A stretch of 7,301 nucleotides of DNA from Flavobacteriaceae bacterium UBA2000 (GCA_002335345.1 DDCS01000064.1:1-7301), one strand, 5' to 3'. Counted from the first letter of the stretch, positions 1 to 7,064 are shown. Program-made: numbers and translations. The notes: a model not told the origin generated them from the letters alone.

Positions 1-445
1 CAAAATTAAGTTTAAGATCAACCGTCTCTTTGTCAATATCGGCTAACATATCCTCAGAGATTTTACGCATACGGGCTTCCGTATAACGCATTGCCGCAGG
101 GCTATCTCCATCGATTGAGCCAAAGTTTCCTTGACCGTCCACGAGCATATAACGCAAACTCCATTCTTGAGCCATACGCACCATTGCGTCGTATACCGAA
201 GTATCGCCGTGGGGGTGGTATTTACCCAAAACTTCTCCAACAATACGCGCCGATTTCTTGTGGGCCGTATTGGCACGAACCCCCAGTTCATGCATCCCAA
301 AGAGCACCCGACGGTGGACAGGTTTCATCCCATCACGCACATCAGGAAGGGCACGTGACACAATGACGGACATCGAATAATCGATGTACGCCGACTTCAT
401 TTCATCCTCGATATTAATCGGTAATATTTTTTCGCCTTCAGCCAT
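1..445 (-). CDS. gyrA: DNA gyrase subunit A, N-terminal part (runs off left edge)
   Basis: This encodes the start of GyrA, the DNA-breaking and rejoining subunit of the A2B2 gyrase that introduces negative supercoils using ATP hydrolysed by GyrB. 148 complete codons are present, so this is only about the first sixth of the usual ~830-850 residues. The ATG at 445-443 gives MAEGEKILPINIEDEMKSAY, the standard flavobacterial beginning. The winged-helix core is recognisable: RALPDVRDGMKPVHRR (31-46), the quinolone-pocket segment GKYHPHGDTSVYDAMVRMAQ (74-93), and AAMRYTEARM with the catalytic tyrosine at 121 (E. coli Tyr122). E. coli positions Ser83 and Asp87 correspond to Thr82 and Asp86 here. ParC/GrlA was considered as an alternative; the opening sequence and the pocket fit GyrA better. 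The gene diverges from clpC across 282 bp. Confidence 0.96.
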   Translation of the reverse strand, partial: MAEGEKILPINIEDEMKSAYIDYSMSVIVSRALPDVRDGMKPVHRRVLFGMHELGVRANTAHKKSARIVGEVLGKYHPHGDTSVYDAMVRMAQEWSLRYMLVDGQGNFGSIDGDSPAAMRYTEARMRKISEDMLADIDKETVDLKLNF

Positions 446-541
446 AGATAGTTAGGGTTTTTTATTCGGTATTAACAAACAAGGCAATTTAATTAAATTC
501 CTAATGTTTATGCGCCTTTGAGCTGCATTTAAATCATTAAT

Positions 542-576
542 TTATTAACAAAAATACAGGGGTTTTTCGTTAATAA
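542..576. repeat. Inverted repeat overlapping the candidate gyrA promoter
   Basis: TTATTAAC (542-549) is the exact reverse complement of GTTAATAA (569-576). Just inside, AAAAA (550-554) pairs with TTTTT (563-567), leaving C568 as a bulge and an 8-nt loop (555-562). The total is 13 A+T-rich pairs. It lies over the candidate gyrA -7 box, so it could be an operator, a hairpin in the gyrA leader, or chance in AT-rich DNA. Confidence 0.5.
549..556 (-). promoter_or_regulatory. candidate gyrA -7 promoter box
   Basis: On the minus strand this reads TATTTTTG, a full match to the Bacteroidota -7 consensus TAnnTTTG. Transcription would begin near 542, giving a gyrA leader of about 97 nt. No TTTG-like -33 box lies at the usual 17-23 nt upstream spacing, so the call rests on one box in AT-rich DNA. 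It sits inside the left arm of the 542-576 inverted repeat. Confidence 0.35.
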
Positions 577-656
577 CTTCGGGGGTATTGCCTTTGTTTT
601 TGCCTATAATTTTCTTCCATTTACCAAACGGGCCAACATTTGGCATTTCTTTTGCT

Positions 657-664
657 TATTTTTG
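657..664 (+). promoter_or_regulatory. candidate clpC -7 promoter box
   Basis: TATTTTTG matches the Bacteroidota -7 consensus TAnnTTTG at every defined base. Transcription would start near 671, giving a clpC leader of about 57 nt. A TTTG at 639-642 is the nearest -33 candidate, but its 14-nt spacing is shorter than the usual ~17-23. A weaker alternative, TAATTTTC at 607-614, has a TTG 16 nt upstream (588-590). Confidence 0.35.
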
Positions 665-693
665 AGAAGAAAACCAATTGCTTTGATAGAAAA

Positions 694-710
694 GACGCTG
701 TTTGAGCGTC
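694..710. repeat. Inverted repeat in clpC leader (GACGCT-N5-AGCGTC)
   Basis: A perfect 6-bp inverted repeat with four G/C pairs per arm and a 5-nt loop (GTTTG) stands out in a very AT-rich intergenic region. It ends 17 nt before the clpC ATG and lies downstream of the candidate -7 box, so it would be in the 5' leader. It could form an RNA hairpin near the ribosome entry site or serve as an operator. It resembles neither CIRCE nor the CtsR operator. Function unknown. Confidence 0.55.
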
Positions 711-727
711 CATAAAAACAGCAGACT

Positions 728-3361
728 ATGGAAGATAATTTTTCACCACGAGTTAAAGACGTTATTGCCTTCAGTAAAGAAGAAGCATTGCGCTTAGGTC
801 ACGATTTTATTGGGACAGAACACTTAATGTTAGGTCTTTTACGCGATGGAAACGGAAAAGCCATTTCCATTCTCAATGCCTTAGAGGTCGATCTGAATCA
901 ATTGCGTCGCAAAGTTGAAATTTTGAGTCCGGCCAATGCCGAAGGAATGCTCGGAACCCAAGACAAGAAAAATTTACACCTGACACGTCAAGCAGAACGC
1001 GCCCTAAAAACGACGTTTTTAGAGGCCAAATTATTTCAAAGCACGGCGATCAACACAGCGCACCTCTTGTTGTGTATTTTACGCAACGAAAATGACCCAA
1101 CCACAAAACTCCTTCAAAAAATGAATGTGGATTACGATGGGGTCAAAGAACAATTCAAACAGCTCCTGGTCAAGGACGACGATTATATCGAGCCGACCAG
1201 CGAATCGTTCAGCGAGCCAGAAGACGACGCCCCGAGTGCCAAAGATCAAGACCAAGCATTTTCCTCTCCAGGGGGGAGCAAGGGACAAAAGAAGTCCAAA
1301 ACTCCCGTATTGGATAATTTTGGGCGCGATTTAACCGCCCTTGCCGAAGAAGGTAAGCTCGACCCTGTAGTAGGTCGTGAAGCAGAAATACAGCGCGTCT
1401 CACAGATTTTAAGCCGTCGTAAGAAAAATAACCCGCTACTTATCGGTGAACCCGGAGTGGGTAAATCAGCCATTGCCGAAGGTTTGGCCTTACGCATTAT
1501 TCAGCACAAAGTCTCGCGTATTCTTTACGACAAAAGAGTGGTTACCCTTGATTTGGCCAGCCTTGTGGCCGGAACCAAATATCGCGGACAATTCGAAGAG
1601 CGTATGAAAGCCGTCATGAATGAGCTTGAAAAAAATGACGACATCATTTTATTTATCGATGAAATTCACACCATAGTGGGTGCTGGAGGGGCGACAGGCT
1701 CCCTTGATGCCTCGAATATGTTCAAGCCCGCTTTAGCGAGAGGTGAAATTCAATGTATTGGGGCCACCACGCTCGATGAGTACCGACAGTATATCGAAAA
1801 AGATGGGGCTTTAGAGCGTCGTTTCCAAAAAGTCGTGGTCGAACCCACCACGGCAGAAGAGACCATTGAAATTTTACAAAACATTCAGGACAAATACGAA
1901 GCCCATCACAATGTAACCTATACCGAAGAAGCGATCAAAGCCTGCGTGCATTTGACCAATCGCTACATGAGTGATCGTTTTCTACCCGATAAGGCAATCG
2001 ATGCTTTAGATGAGGCCGGTTCACGAGTGCACATAACCAATATTAACGTCCCTGAGAAAATTTTGAGTTTAGAACAAAAACTCGAGGCAGTGCGCGAACA
2101 CAAAAATTCTGTAGTCAAAAGTCAAAAATACGAGGAAGCGGCCAAGCTGCGCGACGATGAGAAAAACATCGAGAAGGAGCTTGCTGCGGAGCAAGAAGCC
2201 TGGGAAAACGAGGCGAAATTGCACCGTGTCGCAGTTACGGAAGACGACGTGGCTCAAGTTGTAGCCATGATGACTGGTGTTCCCGTGCGGCGTATTGCCC
2301 AGGACGAAAGTGAAAAACTAGCCGCCCTACCCGAGCGAATTAAAGGAAAAGTCATCGGACAAGATGAGGCGGTGGCTAAAGTGGTCAAGGCGATTCAGCG
2401 AAACCGTGCTGGATTAAAGGATCCAAACAAACCCATCGGTTCGTTTATTTTCTTAGGACAGACCGGAGTCGGTAAAACACAATTGGCCAAGATTTTGGCG
2501 CGTGAATTGTTTGATAACGACAACGCTTTGGTACGCATAGACATGAGTGAATACATGGAAAAATTTGCCGTATCAAGGCTTATCGGTGCTCCTCCGGGAT
2601 ACGTGGGGTATGAAGAAGGCGGTCAATTAACCGAGAAAATACGGCGTAAACCTTACGCAGTTGTTTTACTCGATGAAATTGAGAAAGCCCATCCAGATGT
2701 CTTCAACATGCTTCTGCAAGTGTTGGACGACGGTTACATTACCGACAGTCTCGGGCGCAAAATAGATTTTCGCAACACCATCATTATCATGACCTCAAAT
2801 ATCGGATCCCGTACCCTGAAAGACTTTGGTCAAGGGGTTGGTTTTGGTACAGCCGCCAAAACGGCACAAGCCGATACTTACGCTAAAGGGGTTATTGAAA
2901 ATGCGCTTAAAAAGACCTTTGCCCCTGAGTTTTTAAACCGAATCGATGATGTCATGGTCTTTAATGCCCTAGAGCGTGAAGACATACACAAGATCATCGA
3001 TATCGAATTGGACAAACTCTATGCGCGCATTAACGGCTTAGGCTATCGCTTAGAATTGAGTGAAAAAGCCAAAGACTATATTGCCGATAAAGGGTTTGAT
3101 CAAAAATACGGGGCACGACCCTTGAACAGAGCCATTCAAAAATACGTAGAAGATGTCATCGCAGAAGAAATCATCACCGCTAAGGTAAAAGAAGGCGACA
3201 CCATCACTATGGAACTTAATGAACAGGCCGATTCAAAGCGCCAGCAAAAAGAAAGCGCCAGGGAAGACTCAAGCGCAAGAAGAGCAGACCGAAGAGCCCA
3301 AGAAATCAGAATAATTCAAAGGATTCTGCAACGGGATTTACCAAACAAAAGGCAAAATTGA
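728..3361 (+). CDS. clpC: ATP-dependent Clp protease ATP-binding subunit ClpC (Hsp100 unfoldase), probable 3' frameshift
   Basis: ClpC is a cytosolic hexameric AAA+ unfoldase that threads substrates into the ClpP peptidase. Visible domains in order: double Clp_N repeat (~1-145); an acidic Ser/Pro/Asp-rich linker (~149-192); AAA+ D1 with Walker A GEPGVGKS (240-247), pore loop KYRG (284-287) and Walker B with D311/E312; a short coiled-coil M/UVR segment (~447-495, with QKYEEAAKLRDDE at 466-478); D2 with Walker A GQTGVGKT (577-584), pore loop GYVG (624-627) and Walker B with D649/E650; the VGF ClpP-docking tripeptide (704-706); and sensor-2 GARPL (795-799). The M-domain is too short for ClpB, and VGF supports ClpP partnership. 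The ATG at 728 gives the family's normal start; the leader is A-rich with no Shine-Dalgarno. From about residue 836 the frame is probably wrong: the tail becomes Arg-rich, reaches 877 residues and overlaps the convergent gene. The natural stop is probably TAA at 3312-3314. Confidence 0.95.
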   Translation: MEDNFSPRVKDVIAFSKEEALRLGHDFIGTEHLMLGLLRDGNGKAISILNALEVDLNQLRRKVEILSPANAEGMLGTQDKKNLHLTRQAERALKTTFLEAKLFQSTAINTAHLLLCILRNENDPTTKLLQKMNVDYDGVKEQFKQLLVKDDDYIEPTSESFSEPEDDAPSAKDQDQAFSSPGGSKGQKKSKTPVLDNFGRDLTALAEEGKLDPVVGREAEIQRVSQILSRRKKNNPLLIGEPGVGKSAIAEGLALRIIQHKVSRILYDKRVVTLDLASLVAGTKYRGQFEERMKAVMNELEKNDDIILFIDEIHTIVGAGGATGSLDASNMFKPALARGEIQCIGATTLDEYRQYIEKDGALERRFQKVVVEPTTAEETIEILQNIQDKYEAHHNVTYTEEAIKACVHLTNRYMSDRFLPDKAIDALDEAGSRVHITNINVPEKILSLEQKLEAVREHKNSVVKSQKYEEAAKLRDDEKNIEKELAAEQEAWENEAKLHRVAVTEDDVAQVVAMMTGVPVRRIAQDESEKLAALPERIKGKVIGQDEAVAKVVKAIQRNRAGLKDPNKPIGSFIFLGQTGVGKTQLAKILARELFDNDNALVRIDMSEYMEKFAVSRLIGAPPGYVGYEEGGQLTEKIRRKPYAVVLLDEIEKAHPDVFNMLLQVLDDGYITDSLGRKIDFRNTIIIMTSNIGSRTLKDFGQGVGFGTAAKTAQADTYAKGVIENALKKTFAPEFLNRIDDVMVFNALEREDIHKIIDIELDKLYARINGLGYRLELSEKAKDYIADKGFDQKYGARPLNRAIQKYVEDVIAEEIITAKVKEGDTITMELNEQADSKRQQKESAREDSSARRADRRAQEIRIIQRILQRDLPNKRQN
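3246..3314 (+). other. Alternate-frame segment encoding the probable native ClpC C-terminus
   Basis: In the frame one base later than clpC this stretch reads KKKAPGKTQAQEEQTEEPKK, then SE and a TAA stop at 3312-3314. A charged, low-complexity tail of this kind is usual in flavobacterial ClpC. Removing one A from the A5 run at 3246-3250 joins it seamlessly to ClpC after QQ (839-840), giving a protein of about 860 residues that ends 23 bp before the convergent gene. The called frame instead uses several AGA/AGG arginine codons here, which is typical of out-of-frame reading. It could be a sequencing error or a real indel. Confidence 0.7.
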
Positions 3362-4303
3362 CTTTTGGCCGTTTGCCGTATTGGCTACCGAAAGAAAGTA
3401 CATTCCTTTTGCTAAGTTCAACGACCCGACATAATCCGTAGTTCGGGAGATCCGTTGCTCTGCAATTATTTGGCCTGTAAGGGAATACACAGCAATGGCA
3501 TCAAAGGCCACGCCAGAGTGCAGTTGAATTAATTGTTGCCCCGAGTCGACCACTAATTGAGGCTTTAAAGCCAATAAAGGCGGGCGGTTGCCTAAAATGG
3601 GACTGCAGCCCGCAATAGAATCTAAATTGGTGTAAAACAAATCGCCCTCCTTAAAAAAACAACTCAGCTGTCCCGCACCATTGATATCGGGGTAACCGCT
3701 CGGGGCGTTGATAATGGATAAAGAACCCACGCCTTCTACCCAAACACAAGTATTATCACTGACATTATTTGTTGGTGCCGGACTAAAATAATAATGTCTA
3801 TAAGCCAGACCATCTTCCAGTAGGCGTAATCTTATGCTGTCCACGACAAAGTTCCCGGCATTCTCAGGAAATGGGGTAATGGGGTTAAACATTTCAAAGC
3901 TGTCCCCCTCTTGTAAACTAAAATCATACAAAAGGTATTCCTGGCCGATCCCATTTCCACTGAGTTTTCGCAAATAAACACGCTGATTTGAGACCTCTTC
4001 ACGCAATAGAAAACTTCGCGAGATATAATGAAATCCATCGAGAACCTTGTAGTTATTCCCTTCAACTAGGGTGTCCCCATCAGTAAAATAAACATCGGTT
4101 AAACAACCGAAATAGCAATTGGTTACGTGCCACTCGTTGGTGTTGTCCAAAAGGGGCTTATAATCTTGGCCGTGAAGCACGCTGTTGAGCCCTGTGACCA
4201 CATAAAAGATCATCATAAACAGACTGCTCCCAAAAGGAACAAGCCATCGAGAACGCTGATCTAATCTTATTTTATGGGGTCTATAAAAGGGTAAATAGTG
4301 CAT
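3338..4303 (-). CDS. Secreted protein of unknown function with C-terminal T9SS type A sorting domain
   Basis: About 321 residues, probably exported by Sec and then delivered to the surface or medium by the type IX system. The N-terminus has an Arg/Lys-bearing stretch of ~19 residues, a hydrophobic segment (WLVPFGSSLFMMIFYVVTGL) and a plausible cleavage site near VLHGQ|DYKP. The middle (~48-235) has a Cys pair in the motif CYFGCLTD plus three further cysteines; it resembles, from memory, a group of uncharacterised flavobacterial T9SS cargo proteins, with no enzyme motif I recognise. The last ~75 residues match the sorting-domain pattern: AVYSLTGQII, then SLNLAKGMYFLSV, ending KSILPFVW. I chose the ATG at 4303 over a TTG one codon upstream; ATGs at residues 30-31 (counting from 4303) would lack a charged n-region. 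It starts 11 bp after the hutH stop in the same direction, so it is probably co-transcribed with hutH. Confidence 0.85.
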   Translation of the reverse strand: MHYLPFYRPHKIRLDQRSRWLVPFGSSLFMMIFYVVTGLNSVLHGQDYKPLLDNTNEWHVTNCYFGCLTDVYFTDGDTLVEGNNYKVLDGFHYISRSFLLREEVSNQRVYLRKLSGNGIGQEYLLYDFSLQEGDSFEMFNPITPFPENAGNFVVDSIRLRLLEDGLAYRHYYFSPAPTNNVSDNTCVWVEGVGSLSIINAPSGYPDINGAGQLSCFFKEGDLFYTNLDSIAGCSPILGNRPPLLALKPQLVVDSGQQLIQLHSGVAFDAIAVYSLTGQIIAEQRISRTTDYVGSLNLAKGMYFLSVANTANGQKSILPFVW

Positions 4304-4314
4304 CAAATGATAAT

Positions 4315-5826
4315 TTACAGGTCAATTAATTCTGAGTCCATAGAAAAGGTTTTCATGAACCTTTTGGCGGCCATCATGTCATTATGCAAAATCCGATCCT
4401 CCACAAGCGGCGGGATTTCTTTGCGCAAGGCCCCAACTACTTGAGTCAAAAATTCACTCATGCGCCTATCCTTTCGAAATTCAAGAGCTTGCACGGCGGT
4501 CATCAGCTCAATAGCCAGCACTGAGCTAACATTGTCGAGAATTTTAAATGATTTTGTCGCGGCATTAGCCCCCATACTCACATGGTCTTCTTGTCCGTTT
4601 GAGGAAACAATCGAATCAACAGAGGCGGGACTCGCCATTTGTTTGTTTTGACTGACAATACTTGCCGCCGTATATTGAGCAATCATAAGCCCACTATTCA
4701 GCCCTGGGTGCGCGACCAAAAAGACGGGTAACCCACGTTGTCCAGAGATTAATTGATAGGTGCGTCGCTCAGAAATACTGGCCAATTCAGCACAAGCAAT
4801 TCCGAGATAATCTAAAGCAAGTGCCAGGGGCTGTCCGTGAAAATTCCCTGCAGAAATCACCACATCTTCATGGGCAAAAACATTTGGATTGTCGGTTACA
4901 GAATTGATTTCGGTTGTCATGGTTTGTGCCACAAATTTGAGCGTGTCTTTGGTGGCTCCGTGGACTTGTGGAATACATCTAAACGAATACGGATCCTGTA
5001 CTTTTTTATCGGGTTGTGCCCCTAAATCGCTTCCCTCCAAAAATGTACGAATGCGCTCAGCAGTTTGAATTTGCCCTTGATGCGGTCTTATGTAGTGCAC
5101 CAACGGGTTAAAAGGCTGCTCATTACAGTTAAAAGCCTCCAGAGACAAGGCCGCTATAAGATCGGCCCAATAGGAAAGTCTTTTGGCGTTGATAACACCA
5201 TACACCCCATAAGCACTCATAAATTGCGTGCCATTGAGTAAGGCTAGCCCCTCTTTTGCCTGCAGTGCAATCGGAGTCCAGCCTAATTTTTGGTGTAACT
5301 CTTGTGCACTTATTTTTTGTTCCTGATAATAGACCTGGCCCTCCCCGATTAAGGCAAGAGCAATATGAGCCAGTGGCGCTAAATCGCCTGAAGCGCCCAG
5401 GCTGCCCTGTTGATAAACCACCGGGTAAATCCCGTGATTATAAAAATCTACCAAACGTTGTACGGTGCTCAAAGCCACTGCGCTGTAGCCATAACTCAGG
5501 GACTGAATTTTGAGCAGCAGCATGAGTTGGACCAGTTCACACGGGACCTCTTCCCCCATGCCACAAGCATGCGAACGCACCAAATTGGTTTGTAACTGCG
5601 CCAAGTGCTCGGGATCGACCGCTGTATCGCAAAGCGAGCCAAAACCCGTATTGATGCCGTAAATGGGCGCGTTGTTTTGATCAATTTTTTGGTGCAGATA
5701 AACATAATTATCATCAATGCGTTTTGCGGCATCGTCGCTTATCTCTAGAGTAAATCCCTGAGAAAGCAAAGTGTCTACCCTTGAGAGCGAAAGCGGCTCT
5801 GAACTGATATAATGGACAGGATTCAT
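4315..5826 (-). CDS. hutH: Histidine ammonia-lyase
   Basis: HutH removes ammonia from L-histidine to give trans-urocanate, the first step of histidine degradation in the cytosol. The 503 residues match the family's ~500-510. The MIO cofactor forms autocatalytically from Ala145-Ser146-Gly147 in GSLGASGDLAPLAH. Other family motifs are present: YGINTGFG (56-63) with the catalytic Tyr56, NLVRSHACG (81-89) with His86, QPFNPLVHYIRPHQGQ (237-252), YSFRCIPQVHG (280-290), and NGQEDHVSMG (410-419) with Glu413 equivalent to catalytic Glu414 of the Pseudomonas enzyme. His86 and the QEDHVSM block argue for histidine rather than phenylalanine as substrate; a tyrosine ammonia-lyase is the main alternative, since it can also carry the His. 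The other hut genes (hutU, hutI, hutG) are not in the window. It is divergent from gcvT and leads into the T9SS-cargo gene. Confidence 0.93.
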   Translation of the reverse strand: MNPVHYISSEPLSLSRVDTLLSQGFTLEISDDAAKRIDDNYVYLHQKIDQNNAPIYGINTGFGSLCDTAVDPEHLAQLQTNLVRSHACGMGEEVPCELVQLMLLLKIQSLSYGYSAVALSTVQRLVDFYNHGIYPVVYQQGSLGASGDLAPLAHIALALIGEGQVYYQEQKISAQELHQKLGWTPIALQAKEGLALLNGTQFMSAYGVYGVINAKRLSYWADLIAALSLEAFNCNEQPFNPLVHYIRPHQGQIQTAERIRTFLEGSDLGAQPDKKVQDPYSFRCIPQVHGATKDTLKFVAQTMTTEINSVTDNPNVFAHEDVVISAGNFHGQPLALALDYLGIACAELASISERRTYQLISGQRGLPVFLVAHPGLNSGLMIAQYTAASIVSQNKQMASPASVDSIVSSNGQEDHVSMGANAATKSFKILDNVSSVLAIELMTAVQALEFRKDRRMSEFLTQVVGALRKEIPPLVEDRILHNDMMAAKRFMKTFSMDSELIDL

Positions 5827-5886
5827 GGGACCAATTTAGTGATAAAAACAATAAACTGACAAGCGCATAAAAAGGGGCGGTTTTAG

Positions 5887-5894
5887 TAACTTTA
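5887..5894 (+). promoter_or_regulatory. candidate gcvT -7 promoter box
   Basis: TAACTTTA matches the TAnnTTTG consensus except at the last base. It lies 24 bp before the gcvT ATG, predicting a short leader of ~18 nt. No TTTG -33 box is visible at normal spacing. The 92-bp gap (5827-5918) must also hold the hutH promoter, for which I found no convincing box. Confidence 0.25.
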
Positions 5895-5918
5895 CGGCCA
5901 AATACGAACGTTCATTTT

Positions 5919-7001
5919 ATGAAGCAAACTGCCCTTACCCATATCCATCAAGCCCTTGGCGCCAAAATGGTTCCTTTTGCAGGGTTCAATATGCCTGTAT
6001 CTTATCAAGGCGTTAACCAAGAGCACCAATGTGTTCGAGAAGCAGTCGGTGTTTTTGATGTTTCTCACATGGGTGAATTTTTTATCAGTGGTCCTAATGC
6101 TCTGGCACTTATTCAAAAAATAAGCAGTAATGATGCCGCAGCCATGAGCGATGGCCAGGCCCAATATTCATGTATGCCTAATGAAAATGGAGGTATTGTG
6201 GATGATTTAATTATTTATCGATTGAGCCTAGACCATTATATGCTCGTGGTAAATGCCTCGAATATCGAAAAGGACTGGGCTTGGATCAATGCCCATAACA
6301 CTATGGGGGCGATACTCGAAAATCGTTCCGATGACTTTTCCCTATTGGCGGTCCAAGGACCCCTCGCTCAAACAGTGGTGCAAAAGTTGACCGATACTGA
6401 TTTAAACGATATAAAATTTTACAGGTTCACCACAGGGCGCGTCGCAGGACAAAGTGATGTGATCATCAGCAACACAGGATACACTGGTAGTGGCGGATTT
6501 GAGCTTTATTGTGCAAATCGTCAAGTGGAAGCCATTTGGAGCACACTTTTTGAAGTCGGAGCTGAGCACGGAATTGCGCCGATTGGACTGGCGGCCAGGG
6601 ACACTTTGCGCCTTGAAATGGGCTACTGTCTCTACGGAAATGATATTGACGATACCACCTCTCCAATACAAGCAGGGCTTGGATGGATCACAAAGTTCAA
6701 CAAGGACTTTGTCAACAGTGCCGCCATTGCTCAAGAAAAAGAAGAAGGCCCAAAAATTAAATTATGCGCCTTTGAACTCTTAGAGCGCGGGATTCCGAGA
6801 CACGGCTACCCTATTGTTAAAGAAGATGGGACAGAAATAGGTCGGGTGACCAGTGGAACCATGTCGCCCTCGCTCAATAAAGGGATTGGAATGGGCTATG
6901 TGGCCATACCCTATAACGCTTTGGACCAAACCATCTATATCCGTATCCGTCAAAAACAATTGCCGGCTAAGATTGTAAAACTTCCCTTTTACAAAAAATA
7001 A
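5919..7001 (+). CDS. gcvT: Aminomethyltransferase (glycine cleavage system T-protein)
   Basis: GcvT takes the aminomethyl group from lipoylated H-protein and tetrahydrofolate, releasing ammonia and forming 5,10-methylene-tetrahydrofolate. The protein has 360 residues, the normal bacterial length. It begins with KQTALTHIHQALGAKMVPFAGF and VFDVSHMGE (45-53). The catalytic aspartate is in GGIVDDLIIY (D95/D96, matching E. coli Asp101). Folate-domain motifs follow: LLAVQGP (142-148), TGYTGSGGFELY (186-197), where Ser-Gly replaces the Glu-Asp seen in many GcvTs, GLAARDTLRLEMG (223-235) and the C-terminal barrel signature VTSGTMSPSLNKGIGMGYV (310-328). Related YgfZ and dimethylglycine/sarcosine enzymes are less likely given length and motif fit. 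The gene diverges from hutH and is followed after 63 bp by a co-directional reductase-like gene; gcvH and gcvP are not in the window. Confidence 0.95.
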   Translation: MKQTALTHIHQALGAKMVPFAGFNMPVSYQGVNQEHQCVREAVGVFDVSHMGEFFISGPNALALIQKISSNDAAAMSDGQAQYSCMPNENGGIVDDLIIYRLSLDHYMLVVNASNIEKDWAWINAHNTMGAILENRSDDFSLLAVQGPLAQTVVQKLTDTDLNDIKFYRFTTGRVAGQSDVIISNTGYTGSGGFELYCANRQVEAIWSTLFEVGAEHGIAPIGLAARDTLRLEMGYCLYGNDIDDTTSPIQAGLGWITKFNKDFVNSAAIAQEKEEGPKIKLCAFELLERGIPRHGYPIVKEDGTEIGRVTSGTMSPSLNKGIGMGYVAIPYNALDQTIYIRIRQKQLPAKIVKLPFYKK

Positions 7002-7064
7002 AGCATCACAAATACCTTGTTTGCTTATTGATAATCAATTAAAGCAGTAGGTTAATTAAAAAAA

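Larger units (their letters stand above)
446..727. other. gyrA-clpC divergent intergenic region
   Basis: This AT-rich stretch separates two divergent housekeeping genes and must contain the promoters of both. I see no reading frame worth calling in it. It holds a palindromic AT tract (486-499), a long inverted repeat (542-576), one TAnnTTTG-type -7 box on each strand, and a G+C-rich inverted repeat just upstream of clpC (694-710). A 10-bp direct repeat, TATTAACAAA, occurs at 470-479 and 543-552. No CIRCE element and no CtsR-type GGTCAAA repeat is visible. Confidence 0.7.

Noticed and set aside
198..203. GyrA Thr82 (E. coli position 83) as a quinolone-resistance mutation
   Set aside because: As I recall, threonine is the wild-type residue here in some flavobacteria, and Asp86 is intact, so resistance cannot be inferred.
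486..499. 14-bp perfect palindrome AATTTAATTAAATT upstream of gyrA
   Set aside because: It contains only A and T in AT-rich DNA, has no spacer and has no further support as an operator.
446..727. CIRCE or CtsR operator for clpC
   Set aside because: Neither TTAGCACTC-N9-GAGTGCTAA nor GGTCAAA repeats are present.
2069..2257. Open frame antisense to clpC, and similar open stretches opposite or across clpC, hutH and gcvT
   Set aside because: They lie wholly inside well-supported genes, show no recognisable protein features and have no start context of their own.
3307..3328. CAGAAT-N10-ATTCTG as a terminator between clpC and the convergent gene
   Set aside because: The stem is short and weak, the loop is long, there is no T tract on either side, and it overlaps the probable clpC stop.
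3221..3361. The Arg-rich ClpC tail as a novel functional extension
   Set aside because: A single-base indel explains it better: the alternate frame gives a family-like tail and stop, and removes the overlap with the convergent gene.
4304..4306. TTG as the start codon of the T9SS-cargo gene
   Set aside because: An ATG follows immediately at 4303-4301, and nothing in the upstream sequence favours the TTG.
5827..5918. Glycine riboswitch upstream of gcvT
   Set aside because: The whole gap is 92 bp and the likely leader is under 30 nt, too short for the aptamer, and no structured G-rich motif is seen.
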